Source: Methanosarcina vacuolata Z-761 (GTDB taxonomy: Archaea; Halobacteriota; Methanosarcinia; Methanosarcinales; Methanosarcinaceae). Taken from it: DNA of 64,000 nt. The stretch covers positions 1,302,001 to 1,366,000 of the forward strand of contig NZ_CP009520.1 in NCBI RefSeq assembly GCF_000969905.1, in the 5' to 3' direction. Made by a program: the position numbers and the translations under genes. Position 1 is the first letter of the stretch. Every line of letters begins with the position of its first letter. Below, piece after piece: positions 27,126 through 34,279 of this stretch. The notes below the pieces were generated by a model. It worked only from the letters and a program-made list of their open reading frames with translations. It ran no database searches and was not told the DNA's origin.

Positions 27126-28214
27126 ATGACACTCACTGGAATAATAGATTCTCTTAAAACGATATTGAATCCCTCAAAAATTATAAACTCGCTTGAAGAA
27201 GCAGCGAGTTTTACTGGTTCATCTGAGAGTGATTCCGAAGAGGATCTAAAAATCAATCCTTACTTTGATTCCGAAAACGGTGCTACTAGCAGTTCCAAAG
27301 CGGCAAGGATATCTCAAAACAAAGATGAACCTCTTATCAAACTGACCAATGTCTGGAAAATTTATCAGATGGGGGAAGTTGAATTTGCAGCCCTTAAAGG
27401 AATAAATCTTGAAATTTACGAAGGTGAATTTCTGATCATTCTTGGTCCCAGTGGAAGTGGAAAAAGTACGATGATGAATCTGCTGGGCTGCCTGGATATA
27501 CCATCAAAAGGCACTGTTTGCCTGAATTCTAAAGATATCTCAGAACTTGACGAATCCGAACTCGCCATTATCCGAGGACAGATGATTGGTTTCATATTCC
27601 AGAGCTTTAACCTCCTCTCCACACTCAGTACAGAAGAAAACGTGCTCTTACCGATGGAATTTCAGGAAGATGATCGACAAATGGCCCGACAAAAAGCCTC
27701 ATATCTGCTTGACATTGTCGGACTCTCAAATAAGAAAGGAAACCTCCCTTCCCAGCTTTCAGGCGGACAGAAGCAGAGAGTTGCAATAGCCCGTTCCCTG
27801 GCTGTAAACCCGCCTATAATCCTGGCAGATGAGCCTACAGGAAACCTGGACAGTAAGACTGGTGATTATATTCTGGATTTTCTGGATGGGCTTCACCAAA
27901 GAGACGGTAAGACGATTATTATTGTTACTCATGACATCGAACTTGTAAGATATGCAACAAGGGTTGTGTACATAAGAGACGGTGAGATTGAAAAAATCGA
28001 GACCCGTTCTAAAAACGAACCTGATATGAAAAACGAACCTGATACGAAAAACGAACCTGATACGAAAAACGAACCTGATACGAAAAACGAACCTGATACG
28101 AAAAACGAACTTGATACGAAAAATGAACCTAATACGAAAAACGAACTTGATACGAAAAACGAACTAAATACAGAAAATGAACCAAGTATAAAAAAAGAAC
28201 CAGATCTGGAGTGA
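27126..28214 (+). CDS. MacB/LolD-type ABC transporter ATPase, copy 2
   Basis: A 362-residue paralogue of the gene at 21944 with the same ABC core ([32 protein letters not shown]) and diverged N-terminal 70 residues. The core DNA is almost identical to copy 1 over several hundred bases. The C-terminus carries about ten copies of a hydrophilic hexapeptide, consensus KNEPDT, encoded by an 18-bp tandem repeat at about 28011-28180; copy 1 has only two. The tail is highly charged and probably disordered. Nine bases separate it from the next gene. Confidence 0.92.
   Translation: MTLTGIIDSLKTILNPSKIINSLEEAASFTGSSESDSEEDLKINPYFDSENGATSSSKAARISQNKDEPLIKLTNVWKIYQMGEVEFAALKGINLEIYEGEFLIILGPSGSGKSTMMNLLGCLDIPSKGTVCLNSKDISELDESELAIIRGQMIGFIFQSFNLLSTLSTEENVLLPMEFQEDDRQMARQKASYLLDIVGLSNKKGNLPSQLSGGQKQRVAIARSLAVNPPIILADEPTGNLDSKTGDYILDFLDGLHQRDGKTIIIVTHDIELVRYATRVVYIRDGEIEKIETRSKNEPDMKNEPDTKNEPDTKNEPDTKNEPDTKNELDTKNEPNTKNELDTKNELNTENEPSIKKEPDLE
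28011..28180 (+). repeat. 18-bp coding tandem repeat (KNEPDT)n
   Basis: GAACCTGATACGAAAAAC repeated in frame about nine to ten times within the ATPase copy 2 gene; the last copies have diverged ([12 protein letters not shown]). Confidence 0.92.
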
Positions 28215-28223
28215 GGAATAAAA

Positions 28224-29621
28224 ATGAGAAAATTTTCTTTGCTAACATTTTTACTACTGCTTTCAACGTTCCTATGCCTGGGAGCAGGCACAGCGTTGGG
28301 AGCATCAAACGGTAACATAAACTCTGCCGCTGTGCAGGTAAATGTAACTAATCAAAACCCTGATACTGCCAGGCCTGGAGAGCCTGTTGAACTTACTCTC
28401 AGCGTGCAGAATATAGGAAACAATAACCTCAAAGACATTAAGGTTACACTCAATCCGGAATATCCTTTCAGTAAACTTTCCGGAGAAGACCTTGAAAAAA
28501 GTATCTCTTATCTAAATGCAAGACAGGAAGATGATGATGCTGGAGTTCTTAAATTCAAACTCATGACCGATTCCAACGCATCTGAAGGCACGTATGATCT
28601 TGATATAGTCACCACTTATACGAGTGGATCAGGGTCTGATGAAAAGACTTACACTACTACAAAAACAGTTCAGTTAGAAGTTCAGGGTAAAGAATATGCT
28701 CAGGTTGTGACCGTAAGTAAGGCTGATATTGATATAGCAAAGGAAGAACCTCTAGAGTTTATTGTTACGAACACAGGGACTTCACCTTTGAAAAACCTGG
28801 TTTTCTCCTGGACTGATCCTAAAGGCGTGGTTTTGCCTGTATACTCTGATAACACAAAACACATCAAATATCTGGAAGCAGGTCAATCAGTAACCGTTTC
28901 TTACTCGGTAATGGCAGATGTGAATGCTGATCCGGGACTTTATACCTTGAATGTGAATCTTTCGTATGAAGATGCTGACTCTAATTCGAAGAATATTCAG
29001 ACCACAGCAGGACTTTTTGTAGGAGGAACAACGGATTTCGATGTTTCATTCTCGGAAACTAGTGCGGGAGAGACTTCCTTTTCAGTTGCAAATGTAGGTA
29101 ATAACATAGCATATGCTGTGAAAGTATCCATTCCAGATCAAGATGGGTACAAAGTTTCAGGAAGTTCGTCAACAATTGTAGGAAATCTGGAGAAAGGAGA
29201 TTACACAATTGCTTCATTTGATGTTTCGAATTCACAGAGTGGTGCAGGAGGAAATACAACCGAAAATGGCCCAGGAACACCTTCAGATTCTTCACAAGAT
29301 AGTGCTAACGGTGCAAGCTCAACCTCTATGAGTTCCTCCGATCCACTGAAGGTCCAGATTGAGTATACGGATGCAAAAGGGGAAAGGGAAACTGTTACTA
29401 AAGAAGTTAATCTCGAGACTACAACATCAGGAAATATGACTGCAGCAGGAGGCCCGGGAGGCCCAGGTAGTAGCGCTGGAATTAGTTCTTACCTGCCATA
29501 CATCGGCCTGCTTGTCCTTGCAGGTGGAGTATTCGTTTATCGCAGGAAGATACACGAAAAGATACAGGCAATGAAAGCAAAAAAAGCCGGGTACAAAAAG
29601 CCTGAAGACCAGAAGATCTAA
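28224..29621 (+). CDS. Membrane-anchored extracellular CARDB/COG1361-like protein, copy 2
   Basis: A 465-residue paralogue of the protein at 22913: signal peptide (LLTFLLLLSTFLCLGAGTALG), the same Ig-like series (NPDTARPGEPVELTLSVQNIG, KEEPLEFIVTNTGTSPLKN, SFSVANVGNN), a longer Gly/Ser/Thr linker and a C-terminal helix (YLPYIGLLVLAGGVFVYRRKI) ending in a Lys-rich cytosolic tail. Its DNA is clearly more diverged from copy 1 than the ATPase cores are, which could mean that the two transporters have different substrates. The gene sits in the same position between ATPase and permease. Confidence 0.82.
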   Translation: MRKFSLLTFLLLLSTFLCLGAGTALGASNGNINSAAVQVNVTNQNPDTARPGEPVELTLSVQNIGNNNLKDIKVTLNPEYPFSKLSGEDLEKSISYLNARQEDDDAGVLKFKLMTDSNASEGTYDLDIVTTYTSGSGSDEKTYTTTKTVQLEVQGKEYAQVVTVSKADIDIAKEEPLEFIVTNTGTSPLKNLVFSWTDPKGVVLPVYSDNTKHIKYLEAGQSVTVSYSVMADVNADPGLYTLNVNLSYEDADSNSKNIQTTAGLFVGGTTDFDVSFSETSAGETSFSVANVGNNIAYAVKVSIPDQDGYKVSGSSSTIVGNLEKGDYTIASFDVSNSQSGAGGNTTENGPGTPSDSSQDSANGASSTSMSSSDPLKVQIEYTDAKGERETVTKEVNLETTTSGNMTAAGGPGGPGSSAGISSYLPYIGLLVLAGGVFVYRRKIHEKIQAMKAKKAGYKKPEDQKI

Positions 29622-29655
29622 AAAACAGTATCACTAGCAAATGGAAGGATGCAAG

Positions 29656-30891
29656 ATGAGACAATCAACCTACCTGAAAATGGGTCTGAACATGCTAGTA
29701 CACAGTAAGCTCCGAAGTTGGCTGACCATTATCGGGATAGTTATAGGGATCGGATCTGTTGTTGGCATCCTCTCCCTCGGGGACGCTATGCAAGAGCAGG
29801 TTCAGAGCAGGCTTTCCGAGATGGATCTGACAAAAATTACAATAAGCCCGGGTTATACCAAAGCATCCTCGAATATGCCTGGGCCCGGAGGAATGGGAGG
29901 TACGACAACAGATGTTGAATTAACTGATACGGATATTGCGGCACTTCGAGGGTTGAATAATATATCATATATAGAAGGAGAGATTAGCGGCAGTGTGCCA
30001 GTGATATATGCAGCGCAAAATGCAACCCTTTCAATCACAGGTGTAGACCCACAGGTCTGGCAATATATGACCACTTTAACGACACAGTCCGGAAGATTGC
30101 TCGAGCCATCTGACAAGTATGTCGCAGTCATCGGAAGTGGCGTTGCAAGTGGAATTTATGATCAGGACATCGGAGTTAACCAGGTAATAACTATAAATGG
30201 TAAAGCAGTGCGTGTTGTTGGGATTCTGTCAGAAGAAGGTGAAGGTGACAGAAGTATCTACATGCCTATCGATGGAGCAGTAACCCTGATCGATGATGCA
30301 GAAAATGGTGTTTATGATTCCATTTCTATAAAAGCTAAGAGTGAAGATGCAGTAGACAGCCTGACCGAAGATATTGTGGATAAGCTCATGATCTCAAGGC
30401 ACATTGTCAGTGATGATGATAGAGACTTTTCGGTTTCAGCTTCTAAATCTATGGCAGAGTCTGTCACTGAAATGACGAGTTCAATGACGCTTTTCCTTAG
30501 TGCCATTGCAGCTGTGTCCCTGCTTGTGGGAGCTGTCGGGATTGCCAATACCATGTTTACCTCTGTCCTGGAAAAGACAAAGGAAATAGGGACTATGAAA
30601 GCCATTGGGGCAAAAAACAGGGATATCCTCATGATTTTCATCTTTAATTCCGCAATGGTGGGTCTTGTTGGCGGTATCCTTGGAGATGTTCTTGGAGCTT
30701 GTGTCTCAACTCTCTTCCCTATGCTGGGTTTGCAGATGATGGGAGGAGGAGGGAGTTCAAGCATATACTTTGCTCCTGACCTAATGGCTATGGGGCTTGG
30801 CCTGGCAGTTTTAATTGGTGTGATCTCAGGAGTAGTCCCTGCATACAGGGCTTCAAAGTTAAAACCAGTAGATGCACTAAGATATGAATAA
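29656..30891 (+). CDS. MacB/FtsX-type ABC permease, copy 2
   Basis: A 411-residue paralogue of the permease at 24642 with identical architecture. The first 65 codons and the FtsX helix region (VSLLVGAVGIANTMFTSVLEKTKE) match copy 1 closely, while the extracellular domain (about 70-260) and the last loop are diverged. ATG 29656 gives the shared N-terminus MRQSTYLKMGLNML and has AAGGAT upstream; ATG 29641 is the alternative. It completes the second tripartite operon and is followed by a small membrane protein gene. Confidence 0.92.
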   Translation: MRQSTYLKMGLNMLVHSKLRSWLTIIGIVIGIGSVVGILSLGDAMQEQVQSRLSEMDLTKITISPGYTKASSNMPGPGGMGGTTTDVELTDTDIAALRGLNNISYIEGEISGSVPVIYAAQNATLSITGVDPQVWQYMTTLTTQSGRLLEPSDKYVAVIGSGVASGIYDQDIGVNQVITINGKAVRVVGILSEEGEGDRSIYMPIDGAVTLIDDAENGVYDSISIKAKSEDAVDSLTEDIVDKLMISRHIVSDDDRDFSVSASKSMAESVTEMTSSMTLFLSAIAAVSLLVGAVGIANTMFTSVLEKTKEIGTMKAIGAKNRDILMIFIFNSAMVGLVGGILGDVLGACVSTLFPMLGLQMMGGGGSSSIYFAPDLMAMGLGLAVLIGVISGVVPAYRASKLKPVDALRYE

Positions 30892-31074
30892 ACGGAAAAG
30901 AAATTAAAATGGAATAGAAAGGAAATGGAATAGAAAGGAAATGGAAAAAAGGGTCAGTTTCCTTTCTTAATTCCCTATTTTTTTGTATCGAGATTTTGTG
31001 AAAACTAATTTTATTGCCTTGATCCTATTTGAAAACTGGCTTATTTTAAAGATGGATAACTGGAGAGAAAGCAG

Positions 31075-31245
31075 TTGAGTAAAAGGACCCAAATTTTGCT
31101 GTTATTGGGAGTTATATTAGTGATCATAGGTGCACTCCTGAAAATTGCCATAAATCCGTTTTTTTGGGGTACCTGGGCTGTAACTGCATTATTCGTGATT
31201 TTGCTTTTCATAATAGATCCTCTAAATCCAGGAGGTAAAGATTAA
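31075..31245 (+). CDS. Small two-helix membrane protein, 56 residues
   Basis: TTG at 31075 with GGAGAG seven bases upstream opens a frame of 56 codons: MSKRTQILLLLGVILVIIGA, then a short polar loop (KIAINPFFWGT) and a second helix (WAVTALFVILLFIIDPL), ending NPGGKD. Two membrane helices with a positive N-terminus fit a real small protein. It lies 183 bases after permease copy 2 on the same strand; no such gene follows copy 1. Function unknown; an accessory subunit of the transporter is one possibility. Confidence 0.6.
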   Translation: MSKRTQILLLLGVILVIIGALLKIAINPFFWGTWAVTALFVILLFIIDPLNPGGKD

Positions 31246-31376
31246 ATGAAATCTTGAATAACCCTGGACATATAGTTAATTTTTACGGGCAAAGCAGGCT
31301 TTGTGTGTTTTTAGTATCGTGTGTTTTTTAGTATCGTGTGTTTTTTACTATAATTTCATCATTTAGTATTTTTACT

Positions 31377-31412
31377 AATTCCGGAAGATTGCTTTAACCG
31401 GTTGATAAATTT
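31377..31412 (+). pseudogene. Short remnant of a third MacB-like permease
   Basis: TTCCGGAAGATTGCTT, AACCGG and TGATAA at 31380-31407 match permease copy 1 at 25079-25108 with few changes (codons for SGRLLEPADKY). Nothing else of the gene remains. It indicates a further, lost copy of the operon between permease 2 and marR2. Confidence 0.5.
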
Positions 31413-31724
31413 GTAAATTGATATCTTTAATTTGGTTTCTTAAGCAACTGATATATGTTTTTGTAATCTATGAAAATTGGATTAATTTCTATATTATGCT
31501 ATATGCACAAATGTAAAATTTTATTGATTTTATTCATTGTTTTTTTGTGAGGTACTATCACTTAAACCACCATTATCTAAGGCTAAAGATGTTGTTTTTA
31601 ATGTTCTTTCCCTCTAGTTTACAATTAGTCTCAATTAATGCAAACTCTTCAAAAATACTAACTTTATTGTTTATTCTTGTTTAGATATTTTATCTAAAAA
31701 GTAATTATTTATCGTTTTAATTTC

Positions 31725-31738
31725 GTCTCATACGAAAC
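31725..31738. promoter_or_regulatory. MarR-type operator site 1 (upstream of marR2)
   Basis: GTCTCATACGAAAC, matching the motif at 19420 and 19470; just before the TATA sequence (ATTATATACTC, 31739-31750). Confidence 0.6.
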
Positions 31739-31773
31739 TATTATATACTCATAAATCTATTAAGCCTCTGATA

Positions 31774-31787
31774 GTGTCATATGGAAC
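31774..31787. promoter_or_regulatory. MarR-type operator site 2 (upstream of marR2)
   Basis: GTGTCATATGGAAC, 49 bases after site 1 and downstream of the TATA box, the same spacing as at marR1. Confidence 0.6.
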
Positions 31788-31971
31788 GATTTAACGCATA
31801 TATATCATATCCGTACAAAATGTCCAGACTCATAAAAAGTGAAGTACGGGCTATACAAGATCAAAAAATAAACTCTTCCAGGCAATAAATCTGTTTTATA
31901 TGCAACTATCACTTCAATACCTTCAATTTCGACACCAATCACTCAGTTCCTAAAATGTGAAGGATAAATTT

Positions 31972-32466
31972 ATGGAAAATTTTAGAGAAATTAACTTAAA
32001 GGAAATAGACCCTAGAGAAATATTAGGTCCAATTGCCCACACCTACCGGAGCAATCTGGCATACATGGCAAAGGAACTCGAAGCTTACAGGGTCGGAAGC
32101 GGACAGTTTGAGTTTTTACTGTTTTTGTACCACAAAGATGGAGTATCACAGGAAACCATTGCAAAAACCCTGAAAGTGAGCAAAGCAACAATTGCCAGAG
32201 CGATCCATAATCTGGAAAAAGAAGGTTACGTTTACAGAGAAAGGGACGAAAAAGACCTTCGAGCTTACAAGGTTTACCTGACTGATAAAGGCAAGGAAAT
32301 GAGATCTATAATTTTTAAAAAGCAGGCTTCTTTCATGGATCTTCTCTTTTCGGATTTTACCTTTGAAGAAAAAAAAATTTTCAGGCTACTCATTCATAAA
32401 GCTGTGATTAAACTTTTTGAGCCTGGGGTCGAGACTCCATCGGACAGGCCTGATGGCATGAAATAA
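31972..32466 (+). CDS. MarR family regulator, copy 2
   Basis: A 164-residue paralogue of the regulator at 19547, with the same helix-turn-helix and wing (SQETIAKTLKVSKATIARAIHNLEKEGYVYRERDEKDLRAYKVYLTDKGKE). ATG 31972 follows AAGGAT. The MATE copy 2 gene follows after a repeat-filled gap. Differences in the recognition helix (KATSARAVQ versus KATIARAIH) are small, in line with the shared operator motif; cross-regulation of both loci is likely. Confidence 0.9.
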   Translation: MENFREINLKEIDPREILGPIAHTYRSNLAYMAKELEAYRVGSGQFEFLLFLYHKDGVSQETIAKTLKVSKATIARAIHNLEKEGYVYRERDEKDLRAYKVYLTDKGKEMRSIIFKKQASFMDLLFSDFTFEEKKIFRLLIHKAVIKLFEPGVETPSDRPDGMK

Positions 32467-32606
32467 AAAACGGTAGAGATGAAAAATAAGGATAAAAAAC
32501 GGTTGAGATGAAAAATAAGGATAAAAAACGGTTGAGATGAAAAATATGGATGAAAAACGGTTGAGATGAAAAACGGTTGAGATGAAAAACGGTTGAGATG
32601 AAAAAT
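32467..32606 (+). repeat. Tandem repeat of the MATE2 translation-start region
   Basis: Five to six copies of AAAAACGGTTGAGATG with variable AAAAATATGGATG between. Several copies recreate ATG GAT GAA, the true N-terminus of the MATE gene, but run into TGA after about ten codons. Confidence 0.85.
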
Positions 32607-34013
32607 ATGGATGAAAAAAGTGAGTTTCTTGGCAAAGATAACATAAGAAAGCTTCTGTTTAAGCTTTCAATTCCTATTGTCATCGGATTGCTGGTGCAGG
32701 CTATCTATAATGTTGTGGACACTTTTTTCGTGGGAATGGCCTATGGAGCAGACAGTGTCCAGGCTATAGGCGGGCTTTCGATAGCTTTTCCAATTCAGAT
32801 GATAATCATGGCTTTTGGGATTGTGCTCGGGACAGGTGGTTCTTCCATAATCTCGCGTGCCCTTGGAGCCCAGGAAAATGAAAAAGCCGAAAGAGTTCTT
32901 GGAAATGTTTTTTCCCTGAGTTTAATATTAAGTGTGCTTATAGCCGTTCCCTGCCTTTATTATCTTGATCCTATTTTGAAGGTTTTTGGAGCAACTCCTG
33001 GAGTTCTGCCCTATGCCAGAGAATATCTTAAATATATAATACTGGGAGGAACTGTCTTTGTCTTTGGAGTGGCTACTCAGAATATTGTCCGGTCTGAAGG
33101 AAATGCCCGTCTTGCAATGAATGCTATGCTTGTAGGAGGCGGCCTCAATATTTTCCTTGACCCAGTTTTCATGTTTGGTTTCGGGATGGGTGTTGAAGGC
33201 GCTGCAATTGCAACCGTAATATCACAGACAATAGCTTCGATCTGGCTCTTGCTATACTATATTAAAGGAAAAGGGGCTGTACGCTTCAAGTCCAAAACCT
33301 TGAAACCAGACCTGAAAATCATTAAGGAAATTGGGGCTATTGGTACTGGATCTTTTGTAATGGAATGCTCAAACAGTGTCATGATGATTTTCGTGTATAA
33401 TGCACTTGCAGTTTACGGAGGAGACGTTGCAATTGCCGTTTTTGGTGTGGTAATGAAGATTAATTCCTTCATTTTCATGACCCTCCTGGGTATGGCCTTT
33501 GGCCTGCAACCGGTTGTCGGGTTCAATTACGGAGCAAAAAAATATGAAAGGATAGCCGAAGCTGTAAAATTATCGCTCTCAGCGACAACGACCATTGGGC
33601 TCCTTGGATTGATTAGTATTTACTTCTTAAAAGAGCAACTTCTCGGGTTATTCAGTACAGATCCGGAATATCTGGAGCTTGGGAAAAATGCTATAATGAT
33701 TATGGTGCTCGGAACGCCTTTGATAGGTATGAATGTAATTACTTCAACCCTGTATCAGGCCCTGGGAAAAGCAAAACCCGCTTTCCTTCTTTCCATTAGC
33801 CGACAGCTCCTCTTTCTGATCCCTGCTGTTGTTCTCCTTCCCCGTTTATACCAACTGGATGGAGTCTGGGCAGCTTTTCCGGCAGCGGACTTTCTGGCAT
33901 TTATGCTGTCCGGGTTCCTGCTTCTAAGGATCTATAAAATCTTCAAAGAAAGTAAATATTCTTCAAAAAAAGGTGCGGGGTCAGAAACTGCAGATAAAAT
34001 GTCACCTATCTGA
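32607..34013 (+). CDS. MATE family efflux pump, copy 2
   Basis: A 468-residue paralogue of the MATE pump at 20064, with the same motifs (FKLSIPIVIGLLVQAIYNVVD, GTGGSSIISRALGA, GLQPVVGFNYGAKKY) and about twelve membrane segments. ATG 32607 matches the start of copy 1; ATG 32598 is possible. The last of the tandem start-region repeats supplies its leader. Probably co-transcribed with marR2. Identical DNA tracts with copy 1 alternate with diverged ones. Confidence 0.92.
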   Translation: MDEKSEFLGKDNIRKLLFKLSIPIVIGLLVQAIYNVVDTFFVGMAYGADSVQAIGGLSIAFPIQMIIMAFGIVLGTGGSSIISRALGAQENEKAERVLGNVFSLSLILSVLIAVPCLYYLDPILKVFGATPGVLPYAREYLKYIILGGTVFVFGVATQNIVRSEGNARLAMNAMLVGGGLNIFLDPVFMFGFGMGVEGAAIATVISQTIASIWLLLYYIKGKGAVRFKSKTLKPDLKIIKEIGAIGTGSFVMECSNSVMMIFVYNALAVYGGDVAIAVFGVVMKINSFIFMTLLGMAFGLQPVVGFNYGAKKYERIAEAVKLSLSATTTIGLLGLISIYFLKEQLLGLFSTDPEYLELGKNAIMIMVLGTPLIGMNVITSTLYQALGKAKPAFLLSISRQLLFLIPAVVLLPRLYQLDGVWAAFPAADFLAFMLSGFLLLRIYKIFKESKYSSKKGAGSETADKMSPI

Positions 34014-34059
34014 TATTTCATTGCGGAACTAATGTTGGAAATTAAATCGAAAAGAAAGA

Positions 34060-34150
34060 GTTCTCAACCCTTTCTTAATTAACCTTTTCTTCTTAACCTT
34101 TTTCTTAATCTTTTTCTTAATCTTTTCTTCTTAACCTTTTCTTCGTAATT
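34060..34150. repeat. T-rich imperfect repeat CTTTTTCTTAAT
   Basis: About seven imperfect 12-15-bp copies after MATE2. Confidence 0.7.
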
Positions 34151-34158
34151 ATTTCTTA

Positions 34159-34276
34159 GTAATCTTGGCTCTTCGTTGTTTTGTGTGGGTATCCGCATAA
34201 CGTCCTCATAAAAACCAATGCGATCTTGAATTGAAAATCATCTTACCCATAGAGAATAGCGAAGAGCCGTAATCTT
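34159..34276. mobile_element. MITE-like element with 8-bp target duplication
   Basis: A 102-bp element (34167-34268) ends in inverted repeats starting GGCTCTTCG and ending CGAAGAGCC, with further partial pairing to GGGTA/TACCC. It is flanked on both sides by the identical octamer GTAATCTT (34159-34166, 34269-34276). No coding capacity; it must have been moved by a transposase elsewhere. It lies 12 bases beyond the viaA-like stop codon. Confidence 0.85.
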
Positions 34277-34279
34277 TTC

